A DNA stretch of 64,000 nucleotides from Amphritea pacifica (GCF_016924145.1 NZ_JAFFZO010000023.1:19100-83099), one strand, 5' to 3'. Counted from the first letter of the stretch, positions 9,957 through 20,040 are shown. Notes: generated by a model from the sequence alone, not told the origin. A program made the numbers and translations.

Positions 9957-10487
9957 TTATACGCCCGCTCTTTCACGCAGATATTTAAACAGTTTTCTCG
10001 AGGCGGCTGGCGGTTTATCGAGGCTGGCCTCTTTCTTCGCGTTGCGTATCAACTGACGGAGGTGCTGGATATCCGCACCGGAATCCTCCTCCAGATAGGC
10101 TTCCAGATCGGTATTGTCCCCCAGAATGAGGCGGTCACGCCAGCGTTCCAGCTTATGAAATACCTGTAGATGAGCCTGTTTACCGGCTTCAAAGCGGTCG
10201 ATAGCAGTTTGAATTTCATCGGCATCTTCAGCCCGCATCAGTCGGCCGATATATTGCAACTGCCGTCTGATTGCTTCTGAACGGGGCTGCAGGCGTTGCG
10301 CCTCTTCTACCGCCGCCCGCAGGATATCACTCATCGGCACTTTGGATAGCTGCTCTTTGTTTAACTCAGGCAGCCGTGCTCCCAGCGCCTGCAGCTCTTC
10401 CATCTCCCGCTTGCGGCGGGTTTTTGATATCCACTCTTCATCAAATTCGTGGTCGTCGCCAGGGAGAAAATCGTCATTCTGACTCAT
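9957..10487 (-). CDS. darP: Dual-action ribosomal maturation protein DarP (YjgA, DUF615)
   Basis: DarP associates with late 50S precursors and helps correct folding of the peptidyl-transferase centre. The 176-residue, highly charged helical protein carries the family's WISKTRRKREMEELQALG start region, LSKVPMSDILRAAVEEA and RHRRQ-like QLQYIGRLMR motifs, and the C-terminal LRQLIRNAKKEASLDKPPAASRKLFKYLRE. It converges on yhdP with only 41 bases between them. It is followed upstream on the same strand by mgtE, 23 bases away. Confidence 0.93.
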   Translation of the reverse strand: MSQNDDFLPGDDHEFDEEWISKTRRKREMEELQALGARLPELNKEQLSKVPMSDILRAAVEEAQRLQPRSEAIRRQLQYIGRLMRAEDADEIQTAIDRFEAGKQAHLQVFHKLERWRDRLILGDNTDLEAYLEEDSGADIQHLRQLIRNAKKEASLDKPPAASRKLFKYLRERAGV

Positions 10488-10510
10488 ATAGATCTCTTAT
10501 GTGGTCGGCT

Positions 10511-11860
10511 CTAGCTATAGAAAAAAGTTGCCAGACCGAGGAATGCAAAAAAACCGACTACATCAGTAATCGTGGTTAACAAAACGCTGCCCGCCAGGGC
10601 CGGATCAATCCCCCAGGCTTTCAGAACGATGGGTAACATGGTACCAGCCAGGGCCGCTGCGAACAGGTTAATAATAATAGCACAGGCGATAATGATGCCG
10701 ATGGTCAGATCCTGAAACCAGATGATGGCGATGGCGGCAACGACCAGCGCCCAGAGTATACCATTGAGAGCGCCAACTACCATTTCCCGGTTTAACAGCC
10801 AGCCAGCATTAGAGCGTTCAACATGTCCCAGCGCCTGTCCGCGGATCATCAGGGTCAGTACCTGACTGCCGGCAATGCCTCCCATGCTGGCAACAATCGG
10901 CATCAGCACCGCCAGTGCGACCACCTTGCCGATGGTTTCTTCAAACAGCCCGATCACTGCGGAGGCCAGAAACGCTGTAATCAGATTGATCCCCAGCCAT
11001 ACCGCCCGGCGCCGGGTCGTTTTCATGATCGGTGCGAAGGTATCCTCATCTTCGTCCAGACCCGCCATGCTCATCAGCGAGTGATCTGCATCCTCACGGA
11101 TAACGTCGACCACGTCATCGATTGTGATCCGTCCCAGCAGTTGCCCCTCTTCATCGACAACCGGAGCAGATACCAGATCTTCCTGCTCAAACAGCTTCGC
11201 CACCTGGGTGTCTTCCATATCCGCCGGGATAGGGGATTTGTCGGTCACCATCATCTCCCGCACCGTGCTGGAAGGGTCGCTGACCAGCATCCGGGTGAGG
11301 GGCAGACTGCCGATATAGGTGTCTTTACGGCTGACGACAAACAGTGAGTCAGTCATATCCGGCAGTTCAGCGTGACGGCGCAGGTAACGCAGTGCTGCCT
11401 CAATGGTGATGTCTGGCCGGATGGTGATGGTATCGGTGTTCATCAGACCACCGGCGGTATCTTCCGGATAGGAGAGTATCTTCTCCAGTCGCTCCCGGTT
11501 CTGGTGATCCATCGACCGCAGCAGCTCATGCATCACTGTTTCCGGCAGTTGCTGCATCATATCGGCCAGATCATCGGTTTCCAGCGATTCGGATATCGCC
11601 AGAACCTCAGAGGTATTCATCTTGCTGAGAATTTCAGACTTTACATCGTCCCCCAGCTCCTGCAGCACATCCGCCTCAATATCTTTATGGATCAGGCTCC
11701 ATAGCAGACGTCGCTCTTTCGGTGGCGATTTCTCTATCAGATGTGCAACTTCAGAGGGGCGCAGGGTTTTATTCAGGGTATAGCGTATCTGTCTGAAGGC
11801 CCCCTCTTCGAGGGCTGTATTCAGCTTATCCAGTTCGCTCTCGTTTGTGCTGGCGTTCAT
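10511..11860 (-). CDS. mgtE: Magnesium transporter MgtE
   Basis: MgtE is a dimeric inner-membrane Mg2+ channel gated by its cytoplasmic Mg2+-sensing domain. The 449-residue protein shows the N-terminal helical domain (about 1-130, LEKILSYPEDTAGGLM at its end), two CBS domains (about 135-255) and five transmembrane helices (about 285-449) with the pore-lining segment GGIAGSQVLTLMIRG. No truncation is visible. It lies between darP and the ptsO-rapZ cluster on the same strand, with a 130-base gap before ptsO. Confidence 0.96.
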   Translation of the reverse strand: MNASTNESELDKLNTALEEGAFRQIRYTLNKTLRPSEVAHLIEKSPPKERRLLWSLIHKDIEADVLQELGDDVKSEILSKMNTSEVLAISESLETDDLADMMQQLPETVMHELLRSMDHQNRERLEKILSYPEDTAGGLMNTDTITIRPDITIEAALRYLRRHAELPDMTDSLFVVSRKDTYIGSLPLTRMLVSDPSSTVREMMVTDKSPIPADMEDTQVAKLFEQEDLVSAPVVDEEGQLLGRITIDDVVDVIREDADHSLMSMAGLDEDEDTFAPIMKTTRRRAVWLGINLITAFLASAVIGLFEETIGKVVALAVLMPIVASMGGIAGSQVLTLMIRGQALGHVERSNAGWLLNREMVVGALNGILWALVVAAIAIIWFQDLTIGIIIACAIIINLFAAALAGTMLPIVLKAWGIDPALAGSVLLTTITDVVGFFAFLGLATFFYS

Positions 11861-11990
11861 GGCCGGACCCCCGGTCAGACAGATAGAGACAGAATGCCTT
11901 ACAGGCGGGCAGTAATTACCGGAATTACCGCAACATATTCATTTGTGAGGCATTATAGCGTATTGGTTTTAAAGGAATAGGGTGCGACGG

Positions 11991-12260
11991 TTATTCTTCT
12001 TCGTCAAACCGGTTATTGATCAGCAATTCGATGGCATCCATCGCCTGTTGCTCATCTTCCCCCGAGGTGGTGATCGTCAGTTCAGTGCCTTTACTGGCGG
12101 CCAGCATCATGACTGACATAATACTTTTACCGTCGACTTGACGGCCATCCTTGGTGAGCTGAATATCTGACGAGAATGAGCTGGTCACATTGATCAGTTT
12201 AGCAGCGGCACGGGCGTGCAATCCCAGCTTGTTGATAATGGTGATCTGTTTTTCCAGCAT
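11991..12260 (-). CDS. ptsO: Nitrogen PTS phosphocarrier protein NPr
   Basis: NPr is the HPr-like carrier of the nitrogen-related PTS, passing phosphate from EI-Ntr to PtsN. The 89-residue protein has the phospho-acceptor His15 in GLHARAAAKL and the regulatory-helix segment GKSIMSVMMLAASKGTEL. It is the last gene of the rpoN-hpf-ptsN-rapZ-ptsO run, the normal gammaproteobacterial order, 16 bases after rapZ. That context favours NPr over the sugar-PTS HPr. Confidence 0.95.
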   Translation of the reverse strand: MLEKQITIINKLGLHARAAAKLINVTSSFSSDIQLTKDGRQVDGKSIMSVMMLAASKGTELTITTSGEDEQQAMDAIELLINNRFDEEE

Positions 12261-12276
12261 CGGTTAATATCCTTGG

Positions 12277-13134
12277 TCAATTGAGCTCTCGATGTCTAAT
12301 CTGGACATTATCCATAGTTGCCCGGAAATGGCCAGCAAGACGTTCACTGAGAAATACCGAGCGGTGCTGGCCGCCGGTGCAGCCGATACCTACGGTGATA
12401 TAACTACGGTTATTTTTTTCAAACAGAGGCAGCCATTTTTCCAGAAAGCCGGTAATATCGGCCAGCATCTGCTGTACTTCAGGCTGTTGCTCCAGAAACT
12501 CAATGACTGGCTGTTCCTGGCCGGTATATCCGCGCAATTCAGGGACCCAGTAGGGGTTTGGCAGGCAGCGTACGTCAAAGGTGAAATCAACATCCAGTGG
12601 AATGCCATGCTTATAGCCGAAAGACTCGAACTGCAGCGACAGCTCCTGCTCCTGGCGCCGGGCAACCCTCAGTTTGATGCTGTCTCTCAGCTCATAGAGC
12701 GACAGACGGGTGGTATCGATGCGGATTGCCGCCAGATCTGAGACCGGCTCTAATAACTGTTTTTCATAGCTGATTGCTTGTTGCAACCCCTGTGAGTCAT
12801 CCGACAGCGGGTGTTTGCGGCGGGTGGCGCTGTAACGCTGTAACAGGGTCGTTTCTGAACTATCGAGATAGATGACTTCGCAATCCAGTCTGCGGGTTTC
12901 ACGCAGACGTTTATAGATGTCCGGAAACTGTTTCAGATTGCTATGCTGGTTGCGGGCGTCGATGCTGACGGCAAGCTTATTCGGGTGATCCGGATCGCGG
13001 AGTATCTGATTGACCAGATCTGGCAATAGTGGTGCCGGAAGGTTATCGATACAGTAGAAGCCAACATCTTCCAGTGCCTGCAGAGCGGTAGATTTACCTG
13101 AGCCTGAGCGTCCACTGATGATGATCAGCTTCAT
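12277..13134 (-). CDS. rapZ: RNase adapter protein RapZ
   Basis: RapZ binds GTP/ATP and small RNA and directs RNase E to the GlmZ sRNA, thereby controlling glucosamine-6-phosphate synthase. The 285-residue length is typical. A Walker A motif (GRSGSGKS, residues 8-15) lies at the N-terminus. The C-terminal sensor domain contains DVRCLPNPYW and GCTGGQHRSV, both diagnostic of the family. It is five bases from ptsN in the sigma-54 cluster. Whether the GlmY/GlmZ pathway exists in this organism cannot be told from the window. Confidence 0.96.
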   Translation of the reverse strand: MKLIIISGRSGSGKSTALQALEDVGFYCIDNLPAPLLPDLVNQILRDPDHPNKLAVSIDARNQHSNLKQFPDIYKRLRETRRLDCEVIYLDSSETTLLQRYSATRRKHPLSDDSQGLQQAISYEKQLLEPVSDLAAIRIDTTRLSLYELRDSIKLRVARRQEQELSLQFESFGYKHGIPLDVDFTFDVRCLPNPYWVPELRGYTGQEQPVIEFLEQQPEVQQMLADITGFLEKWLPLFEKNNRSYITVGIGCTGGQHRSVFLSERLAGHFRATMDNVQIRHRELN

Positions 13135-13139
13135 CCGGT

Positions 13140-13598
13140 TTATTCCTGGCTTGATTCGGTCATGGCGTCGTAAAGCGCTTCTGCTGTGGTGGCGCTGCGC
13201 AGTTTTTCGCGAACCCTGGCCTGACTGAATAATTCGGCGAGTCTGGCCAGTGTTTGCAAATGCTGATCACAGGCCTCAGAGGGGACCAGCAGGACAAACA
13301 GCAGGTCGACTGGTTTACCATCCACCGCATCAAAATCGATCGGTTCGATGAGCTGAATCAGCAAGGCCGTGGCCTTTTGACACTCATCCAGACGGCAGTG
13401 AGGAATTGCCACGCCGTCACCGATACCGGTGCTCCCCAGTCTTTCCCGGCCTAACAGACCTGCAAAAATGGTTTCGGCTTCCAGTCCCGGATGTAGTTTT
13501 ACAATCTCCTGGCTGGCAATTTCGAGGATACGTTTTTTGCTTCCTCCCTCCAGAGCACAGAGTGCTCCGGAGGGCGCTAATAATTCGGAAATTAGCAT
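13140..13598 (-). CDS. ptsN: Nitrogen regulatory PTS enzyme IIA
   Basis: PtsN (EIIA-Ntr) receives phosphate from NPr and acts as a regulator of potassium transport, phosphate sensing and nitrogen metabolism rather than of sugar uptake. The 152-residue protein has the active-site His67 in GIGDGVAIPHCRL, plus the family's FVLLVPSEACDQHLQTLARLA-type helix near residue 105. It is ten bases downstream of hpf and five upstream of rapZ, in an evident operon. Confidence 0.96.
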   Translation of the reverse strand: MLISELLAPSGALCALEGGSKKRILEIASQEIVKLHPGLEAETIFAGLLGRERLGSTGIGDGVAIPHCRLDECQKATALLIQLIEPIDFDAVDGKPVDLLFVLLVPSEACDQHLQTLARLAELFSQARVREKLRSATTAEALYDAMTESSQE

Positions 13599-13607
13599 GT
13601 CTGATAG

Positions 13608-13898
13608 TTACTTGTGAGTTTTCATCTTTTCTTTGTGTTTGATGATCTGACGGTCAAGCTTGTCAATCAGGCCATCAATCGCCGCGTACATATCTTCCTG
13701 CTCATCAGACGCAAACAGCTGTCCACCGGCTACATGTACATCGCCTTCCGCTTTCTGGCGGGTTTTTTCTACGCTTAAAGTTACCTGTGCATTGGTAATA
13801 TTGTCGAAATGACGCTCAAGTTTCTCAAATTTGGTCTGAACATAGTCGTTCAGTGAATCTGTCAGTTCAACGTGGTGACCCGTAATATTGATCTGCAT
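13608..13898 (-). CDS. hpf: Ribosome hibernation promoting factor, short form
   Basis: HPF binds the 30S decoding site in stationary phase and promotes 100S ribosome dimers. The 96-residue product is the short form, with MQINITGHHVELTDSL at the start and the acidic or polar ASDEQEDMYAAIDGLIDKLDRQI helix in the middle. There is no C-terminal dimerisation domain, so it resembles enterobacterial HPF or YfiA. It sits directly after rpoN, the standard place, 59 bases away. Confidence 0.95.
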   Translation of the reverse strand: MQINITGHHVELTDSLNDYVQTKFEKLERHFDNITNAQVTLSVEKTRQKAEGDVHVAGGQLFASDEQEDMYAAIDGLIDKLDRQIIKHKEKMKTHK

Positions 13899-13957
13899 GG
13901 TAATCTCCTAGTGTTGTTGTACCGGTGTGATAGCCGGTTCCCGTAAATATTAAGCCA

Positions 13958-15472
13958 TTAAACCAGACGCTTGCGTTCATTAGAAGGTGGAATGCTAAGC
14001 GATTCGCGGTATTTTGCAATGGTTCTGCGTGCTACGTTGATCCCCTGATCCTCAAGCAACTGGGCAATTTTGTTGTCGCTTAAGGGTTTAACGGGGTTTT
14101 CGGCGCTCACAAGTTTCCTGATCAGCGCCCTGATCGCGGTGGATGAGCAGGTGCCGCCATTCACCGTTGTGACATGGCTGGAGAAGAAATACTTCAGCTC
14201 AAAAATCCCTCTGGGGGTATGCATATACTTCTGTGTGGTGACCCGGGAGATGGTTGATTCATGCATCTCAACCGCTTCAGCAATATCGTGCAACACCATC
14301 GGCTTCATCGCCTCTTCACCATGCTCCAGAAACGCCTCCTGGCGGGTGACAATCTCCCGTGCAACCTTCATCAGGGTGTCGTTGCGGCTCAGCAGGCTTT
14401 TAATAAACCAGCGGGCCTCCTGCAAGTGGTTTTTCAGATAGGTGTTGTCGGGACTGTTGTCGGCGCGCCGGATCAGATCAGCGTAACTGTCATTGATACG
14501 CAGTTTAGGTGCCACTTCCGGATTGAGTGTGACCTGCCAGATCCCCTTTTCTTTGTAGACCAGTACATCGGGGATGACATATTCGGCTTGCGAGCTGGTG
14601 ATGATCGAACCCGGTTTGGGGTTCAGTGTTCTGATCAGGGCGATCGCCTGTAGTAACTGTGGTTCCCGGATCCGGGCTTTGCGCATCAACTGTTTATAGT
14701 CGTGGCTTCCCAACAGGTGGATATATTGAGTGACGATTTTCAGGGCTTCTGCGCGGTATTCGGTGCCTTCAGGAAGTTGCTGCAACTGAATCGCCAGACA
14801 TTCACTCAGATCGCGGGCGGCAACGCCGGGAGGGTCAAACTGCTGGATCCGGCGTAACACCGCTTCGATCTCATCCAGTTCAATGCTGCTTAGCTGCTCA
14901 TCTTCCTGGCTGTTGAAATGTTCGAGAATGGATTCCAGCTCTACGGTCAGGTAGCCGTCGACATCGATGCCGTCGATGATATTGGTGGCAATCAGCTGAT
15001 CCACATCGCTCATGGGGGTCAGATTCAACTGCCAGTTAAGATGATCCTGCAGGGTTTCATCGGCGGTATCATTGGACTCCATCTCCATATCAGAGAAATC
15101 ATGAGAGGAGGAAGATGAAGAGCCGGATGCGGTCTGAAAGGTATCTTCCCAGTTGCTATCTGTTGAAAGTTCATTAGGGATATCGTCGTTCCAGTCACTG
15201 TCAGCGGCCTGGATCTCTTCGGAGTCAGCCGTTTTGGCTGTTGCCGATACCGATTCATGGTTGCTGACTTCAGAATCGGCAGCATCCTGCTCTGAGCTGC
15301 TGTCAGCGGTAGTATCATCTTCACTGACCTCCAGCATCGGGTTCGATTCGAGAGCTTCCTGTATCTCCTGCTGCAGATCAAGCGTAGAAAGCTGCAGTAA
15401 GCGTATCGCCTGCTGCAGTTGTGGAGTCATGGTCAGATGCTGACCCATTTTTAGTTGTAACGCTTGTTTCAT
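13958..15472 (-). CDS. rpoN: RNA polymerase sigma-54 factor
   Basis: RpoN directs RNA polymerase to -24/-12 promoters that need an AAA+ activator. The 504-residue protein has the Gln-rich activator-interaction region at the N-terminus (residues 1-50, [21 protein letters not shown]-like), a long acidic, Ser-rich linker (about 55-140), the core-binding domain and the C-terminal RpoN box [10 protein letters not shown] at about 481-490. It lies between lptB and hpf on the same strand. The acidic linker is longer than in the enterobacterial protein. Confidence 0.97.
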   Translation of the reverse strand: MKQALQLKMGQHLTMTPQLQQAIRLLQLSTLDLQQEIQEALESNPMLEVSEDDTTADSSSEQDAADSEVSNHESVSATAKTADSEEIQAADSDWNDDIPNELSTDSNWEDTFQTASGSSSSSSHDFSDMEMESNDTADETLQDHLNWQLNLTPMSDVDQLIATNIIDGIDVDGYLTVELESILEHFNSQEDEQLSSIELDEIEAVLRRIQQFDPPGVAARDLSECLAIQLQQLPEGTEYRAEALKIVTQYIHLLGSHDYKQLMRKARIREPQLLQAIALIRTLNPKPGSIITSSQAEYVIPDVLVYKEKGIWQVTLNPEVAPKLRINDSYADLIRRADNSPDNTYLKNHLQEARWFIKSLLSRNDTLMKVAREIVTRQEAFLEHGEEAMKPMVLHDIAEAVEMHESTISRVTTQKYMHTPRGIFELKYFFSSHVTTVNGGTCSSTAIRALIRKLVSAENPVKPLSDNKIAQLLEDQGINVARRTIAKYRESLSIPPSNERKRLV

Positions 15473-15491
15473 AGAAAGTCGCTTTTACCTG

Positions 15492-16217
15492 TTACAGCCT
15501 GAATTGCTCACCCAGATAGGCTTCCCTGACCTGTTGGTTCGCAAGTATATCCTCTGGCGTTCCTTCGGCAAGAATATAACCTTCACTTACAATATATGCC
15601 TGTTCGCAGATATCCAGCGTCTCGCGAACATTATGATCGGTGATCAGTACTCCGATTCCCTTACTTTGCAGATGTTTGACCGTTTGTTTGATATCACTGA
15701 CAGAGATCGGGTCGACACCGGCAAAGGGTTCATCCAGCAGGATGAATGTCGGTTCTGTCGCCAGTGCCCGGGCGATCTCTACCCGCCGTCTTTCTCCGCC
15801 TGACAAACTCATTCCCGGGCTTTTGCTCAGATGAGTAATATGAAACTCCTCAAGCAGTTCTTCCATTTTCTGTCTGCGCTGCTGGCGGTTCAGCTCTTTG
15901 CGGGTTTCCAGAATCGCCATCAGATTGTCATGGACGCTGAGTTTACGGAAAATGGATGCTTCCTGAGGTAGATATCCAATCCCTTTTCGGGCTCTGCCGT
16001 GCATCGGTTCCCGGGTCAGATCCTGATGGTCAATTTTAATCCGTCCCTGGTCTGCATCAACCAGCCCTACAATCATATAGAAGCAGGTGGTTTTTCCGGC
16101 CCCGTTAGGTCCCAGCAGGCCGACAATCTGGCCGCTGTCGACACTCATAGATACATCTTTTACTACCGCGCGGCCCTTATAACTTTTTGCGAGGTTCAGT
16201 GCTTCTAATCGGCTCAT
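15492..16217 (-). CDS. lptB: LPS export ABC transporter ATP-binding protein LptB
   Basis: LptB is the cytoplasmic ATPase dimer that powers extraction of LPS from the inner membrane by LptFG. The 241-residue protein has Walker A GPNGAGKT (36-43), the ABC signature LSGGERRR (about 137) and Walker [14 protein letters not shown]. The downstream segment [15 protein letters not shown] is characteristic of LptB. Its start overlaps the end of lptA by four bases. lptF and lptG are not in the window. Confidence 0.97.
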   Translation of the reverse strand: MSRLEALNLAKSYKGRAVVKDVSMSVDSGQIVGLLGPNGAGKTTCFYMIVGLVDADQGRIKIDHQDLTREPMHGRARKGIGYLPQEASIFRKLSVHDNLMAILETRKELNRQQRRQKMEELLEEFHITHLSKSPGMSLSGGERRRVEIARALATEPTFILLDEPFAGVDPISVSDIKQTVKHLQSKGIGVLITDHNVRETLDICEQAYIVSEGYILAEGTPEDILANQQVREAYLGEQFRL

Positions 16218-16783
16218 TGGTTATTGAGATCCCCGGAGGTCGCTTCAGGCCCTGGCGTGTCATCCTGAGCTGGCTCCTGATCTGGGGCTTTTGGCTGGAT
16301 AATCATCTGCACCCGCTGTCCGTTGGCACTGTTATCACTGAATGCATTGACTGTGCTTTTGTTCATATCATAGATAATCCGGTTGCCACTGAAGCTGTCG
16401 CTACCCTGAGAAACTTTAGCCTGGCCGGTGATTTCCAGCTCTTTGGTACGAATATTGTAATGCAGAACTTCTCCGTATGCATGAGTTACTTCTTTGTTGG
16501 CAGCGGGGCGTTGCTGGAACTCTGCCGGACCGCCTTTGGCGATGATGCTGGTGACACTTCTGCCTGACTGTCTCAGCTCAATGCTGTCGCCGGTCACTTT
16601 CATGCTGCCCTGAGTTAACAGGACATCGCCTTTATACAGTGTGATGCCGGTCTGATCATTGCGAGTGGCACTGTCCGCGGTGATGTGAATCGGCTGGCGG
16701 GCGTCATCAGGCAGGGCCATCGCCATAGGCTGCCAGCTTATCAGCATTGCGCATAAGGCTTTGGTCAGACTGTTAATCAACAT
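16214..16783 (-). CDS. lptA: Lipopolysaccharide transport periplasmic protein LptA
   Basis: LptA polymerises into the beta-jellyroll bridge that carries LPS across the periplasm between LptC and LptD. A signal peptide (about 1-24, ending before LPDDARQP) is followed by the OstA-like repeats: [29 protein letters not shown] and [18 protein letters not shown]. The C-terminus is Pro- and Glu-rich. Length is 189 residues. It overlaps lptC by 11 bases upstream and lptB by four downstream, indicating a tightly coupled operon. Confidence 0.95.
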   Translation of the reverse strand: MLINSLTKALCAMLISWQPMAMALPDDARQPIHITADSATRNDQTGITLYKGDVLLTQGSMKVTGDSIELRQSGRSVTSIIAKGGPAEFQQRPAANKEVTHAYGEVLHYNIRTKELEITGQAKVSQGSDSFSGNRIIYDMNKSTVNAFSDNSANGQRVQMIIQPKAPDQEPAQDDTPGPEATSGDLNNQ

Positions 16784-17342
16784 GATATACCCCGGTTACT
16801 TCAGACAGGAGGTTAAGAATGCCACTGTCGGTGTTTATTGTCATGCCAACACTGGTGGTTGTGCCGGAGCTGTTTGAGATAACCACCCGGGCATCTGTAC
16901 GGGCCAGGCTTTGCTGTGGCAGGATGGTTAAGGATTCGGTTTTCAGGGTGGTCGCCATCTCAGTGCCTGCGTTATCCTGAAACACCACCTGGCCATCGAG
17001 AATCACTTCATCATCGCTGTCGCTGATGATCCCTTTCAGGCTGCTGACGCTGCGGTTGGGCTGGTGGGCGTTATAGATCAACATCTCGGGATTGGTTACC
17101 ACGGTTTGCTGCAAGCCGGGCTGGTGCTCCAACTGAGTGGATTTCAGCTGTTGTTGCAATATGCCGGTACTGCCATAGTCCCTGATCTGGCCATTAACAA
17201 TGTAGTAATCAGCTAGCTGGTAGGCAGGATTGGGCTCTTTCTTGAGCCGGTCTGGGCGGCGCTCACTATCCATACCCAGATAGATAACGGCGGGTATCAG
17301 GATGGCGGCCGCGGCGGCCAGTCGTGCGCGTCCGGTCAGCAT
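16773..17342 (-). CDS. lptC: LPS export protein LptC
   Basis: LptC is a bitopic inner-membrane protein that receives LPS from LptBFG and passes it to LptA. The 189-residue product has one N-terminal membrane helix (about 7-24), then a periplasmic beta-jellyroll with the family pattern PAYQLADYYIVNGQIRDYGSTG-like and LIYNAHQPN. Sequence conservation in this family is low, so the call leans partly on its place between kdsC and lptA. It begins one base after the kdsC stop. Confidence 0.93.
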   Translation of the reverse strand: MLTGRARLAAAAAILIPAVIYLGMDSERRPDRLKKEPNPAYQLADYYIVNGQIRDYGSTGILQQQLKSTQLEHQPGLQQTVVTNPEMLIYNAHQPNRSVSSLKGIISDSDDEVILDGQVVFQDNAGTEMATTLKTESLTILPQQSLARTDARVVISNSSGTTTSVGMTINTDSGILNLLSEVTGVYHVD

Positions 17343-17903
17343 TCAGAGGTACTCGCGATACAGGGCTTCAAGCTTGCCCTGGCCTGCTAATATGGTTTCG
17401 CAAAACTCACGCCCAGCCCCTTTGCCTGCAGTCCGGCTGGTGCACCAGTCAGCGTGTGCCGCGACAAACTGGTGACCACCATTAACCGTTGCCCCAAAGG
17501 CGACGGCGCGAATGGCTGCCAGGTCAGGCAGATCGTCACCAATATAGGCGGTCTGTGCGGCGCTGAAACCGGTGTCTTGCCAGAGTTCCTGCAGGGCGGT
17601 GAGTTTATCCTCCCGCCCCTGATAGAGGTAATCGATGCCCAGCGCTTCGGCGCGCCGCTCTACCTGAGGTGAGCGGCGCCCGGTAATAATAGCGCTTTTG
17701 ATGCCAGCCTGGGAGAGTAGCTTAATCCCCAGACCGTCCAGAGTGTTGAAGTTTTTTACCTCAGTGCCGTCAGCGAGAAAATTCAGTTTGCCATCGGTGA
17801 GTACGCCATCAACATCAAAGACCGCCAGTCTGATCTGTTTTAGCTGCTCAATCAGCGCTTCGCTCAGCCCCTGAGTCAGTTTGTCTGTAAAGATTGCAGG
17901 CAT
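17343..17903 (-). CDS. kdsC: 3-deoxy-D-manno-octulosonate 8-phosphate phosphatase
   Basis: KdsC removes phosphate from Kdo-8-phosphate, the third step in making Kdo for the LPS core. It is a HAD phosphatase of the small cap-less tetrameric type. The nucleophile motif DVDGVLTDG gives catalytic Asp30 and Asp32. GRRSPQVERRAEALGI and YIGDDLPDLAAI are the other HAD motifs. The 186-residue length is normal. It abuts kdsD upstream and lptC downstream. Confidence 0.96.
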   Translation of the reverse strand: MPAIFTDKLTQGLSEALIEQLKQIRLAVFDVDGVLTDGKLNFLADGTEVKNFNTLDGLGIKLLSQAGIKSAIITGRRSPQVERRAEALGIDYLYQGREDKLTALQELWQDTGFSAAQTAYIGDDLPDLAAIRAVAFGATVNGGHQFVAAHADWCTSRTAGKGAGREFCETILAGQGKLEALYREYL

Positions 17904-18877
17904 CAGATAACTCCTGCTTTAAGCATGTCGTGCATGTTCAGGGCGCCCACCGGGTGTCGTTCGGTATCGAGCACGATCAGGGCATTGATCTGTTTTTCCT
18001 GCATGATCTGCAGCGCTTCGGCTGCCAGAATGTCACTGGTGACCGTGGTGCACTGGGTTGTCATCACTTCAGTGATAGGGGTGTTTTTCATATCCACATC
18101 ATGATCAAGGGTACGGCGCAGGTCACCATCGGTAAAGATCCCCTGGAGAACTCCGTCCCGATTGATGACAGTTGTCATGCCCAGTCGTTTACGGGTAACT
18201 TCCAGCAGGGCGTCATTGAGCATGGTGGAGTCGCTGACTCTGGGAATATCATCACCGCTGTGCATGATATCTGAGACTTTCAGCAGCAGGCGGCGACCCA
18301 GACTTCCGCCGGGGTGCGAAAAGGCAAAATCTTCAGCACTGAAGCCGCGGGCTTCCAGCAGAGCAATGGCCAGTGCATCACCGATGACCAGCGTGGCAGT
18401 GGTGCTGGAGGTAGGGGCCAGACCGAGAGGGCAGGCTTCCTGGCTGATGGTGACATTCAGATTAGCATCTGCGCTACGCGACAGTGTCGATTGCGGGTTG
18501 CCGGTGATGCTGATCAGAGGGGCCTTCATCCGCTTGATGAGGGGCAGTATCGCAAGTACCTCATTGGTTTCCCCTGAATTTGACAGCGCAATCACAACGT
18601 CTGACCGGGTGATCATCCCCAGATCCCCGTGGCTGGCTTCTCCCGGATGCACAAAGAAGGAGGGCGTGCCGGTGGAGGCCAGTGTGGCAGCGATTTTATG
18701 ACCGATATGGCCGCTTTTACCCATTCCGGTAACGATCACCCGGCCTGTGCATTCCAGTGCCAGTTTACAGGCCTTTTCAAAGTCACCATCGAGGTAGGTG
18801 AGCAGGTCATTTACGGCATCCCGTTCCATCTCTATGGTACGCTTGGCGGATGCTAAAAAGTCCAGTTCGTTATTCAT
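17903..18877 (-). CDS. kdsD: Arabinose-5-phosphate isomerase
   Basis: KdsD converts ribulose-5-phosphate to arabinose-5-phosphate, the first step of Kdo synthesis. The 324-residue protein has an SIS sugar-isomerase domain (about 40-180) with VTGMGKSGHIGHKIAATLASTG-like and ALSNSGETNEVL motifs, followed by two CBS domains (about 205-320). Its end overlaps the first base of the kdsC frame. The kdsD-kdsC-lptC-lptA-lptB-rpoN order is the classical gammaproteobacterial one. Confidence 0.96.
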   Translation of the reverse strand: MNNELDFLASAKRTIEMERDAVNDLLTYLDGDFEKACKLALECTGRVIVTGMGKSGHIGHKIAATLASTGTPSFFVHPGEASHGDLGMITRSDVVIALSNSGETNEVLAILPLIKRMKAPLISITGNPQSTLSRSADANLNVTISQEACPLGLAPTSSTTATLVIGDALAIALLEARGFSAEDFAFSHPGGSLGRRLLLKVSDIMHSGDDIPRVSDSTMLNDALLEVTRKRLGMTTVINRDGVLQGIFTDGDLRRTLDHDVDMKNTPITEVMTTQCTTVTSDILAAEALQIMQEKQINALIVLDTERHPVGALNMHDMLKAGVI

Positions 18878-18972
18878 AGTGCTGTGGTTACCGCTCTGTG
18901 TTCATTGCGCCAGGGACTCTGTGTCGGGTTCGAAGCGCTCTGGCTAAAGCGGGCTGTCGCCCGGCCCGTGGA

Positions 18973-19926
18973 TTAAGTGTTCATATTGTATAGCAGTGCA
19001 AGATAGCCTGCATAGGCTGCCAGCAACAAGCCCCCCTCAAATCGGGAGATCTTGGGTGGTCGCTGATAAAGCGCCAGGGCTGTCAATAACAGGGTCAGTC
19101 CCAGTGTGGTGCCATAGTCACGCCAGAGGACAACGGGCTCCAGTGTGATCGGAGCCAGCAGTCCCGGCACCGCCATTACTGCGGCAATATTGAAGATGTT
19201 TGAGCCGACGACATTCCCCAGTGCGATATCGGTGTGGCCCTTCAGGGCGCTGGCGACAGACGCTGCCAGTTCTGGCAGGCTGGTGCCGATAGCAACGATG
19301 GTCAGGCCTATAACGAGATCACTGACGCCGAGAGAGAGAGCGATTTCGGTGGCTCCCCACACCAGAAGCCGGGAACTGGCCGCCAGCAGAGTCAGGCCGG
19401 CGATCAGCCAGAAAATGGCCTGGCTGAGAGGAAGTTCCGGGATCTCATCCTCCTCTTCGTGGATCTCATCGCCTTCCGAGTTGCGTTGGAAACGGGTGAA
19501 CAGGTAGAGGCAGCCAGCCAGTGACAGGCAGAGGAGTATGGCGTCCAGTTGTCCAAGGTAGAGATCATAAAGTACGCCGCCTGCCAGAAGTGTGATAACC
19601 AGCAACAGGGGGATCTCCTGTTTGAGCACCTTGGAGCGTACGGGCAGCGGGGCGATCAGTGCGGTAATACCCAGTACCAGACCTATGTTGGCGATGTTTG
19701 ACCCCAGCGCATTACCCACCGCCAGGTCGCCAGCGCCGGTGGTGGCGGCCATCACTGAGACCAGAATTTCTGGCGCAGAGGTGCCGAAGGATACCACGGT
19801 CAGGCCGATGAGCATGGGCGACATGCCCGCATTTTTGGCGGTGCCGGCAGCGCCAATAACGAAACGGTCGGCACTCCAGACGAGAATAATAAAACCTGCT
19901 AATAAAGCGATAATGGGGTATAGCAT
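18973..19926 (-). CDS. yrbG: Calcium/sodium antiporter of the YrbG family
   Basis: This is an inner-membrane cation/Ca2+ exchanger. The 317-residue protein is formed of two homologous halves of about five helices each. The alpha-repeats read FGTSAPEILVSV...GNALGSNIANIGLVLG and IGTSLPELAASV...GNVVGSNIFNI, which carry the ion-binding Glu and Ser/Asn residues. A short acidic loop (EGDEIHEEEDEIPE) separates the halves. It precedes kdsD on the same strand with a 95-base gap, as in E. coli yrbG-kdsD. Substrate specificity is inferred from the family only. Confidence 0.93.
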   Translation of the reverse strand: MLYPIIALLAGFIILVWSADRFVIGAAGTAKNAGMSPMLIGLTVVSFGTSAPEILVSVMAATTGAGDLAVGNALGSNIANIGLVLGITALIAPLPVRSKVLKQEIPLLLVITLLAGGVLYDLYLGQLDAILLCLSLAGCLYLFTRFQRNSEGDEIHEEEDEIPELPLSQAIFWLIAGLTLLAASSRLLVWGATEIALSLGVSDLVIGLTIVAIGTSLPELAASVASALKGHTDIALGNVVGSNIFNIAAVMAVPGLLAPITLEPVVLWRDYGTTLGLTLLLTALALYQRPPKISRFEGGLLLAAYAGYLALLYNMNT

Positions 19927-20040
19927 CGGGTTGTTTGTTCAGCTTTGGTTAAAACGGAGGCCTATTTAATGAATAATCTGATTCATGTGCAAGCGCTAGT
20001 GACAGCTGTCGCTGATTTTATTCAAGTTTAATAGCAAGAG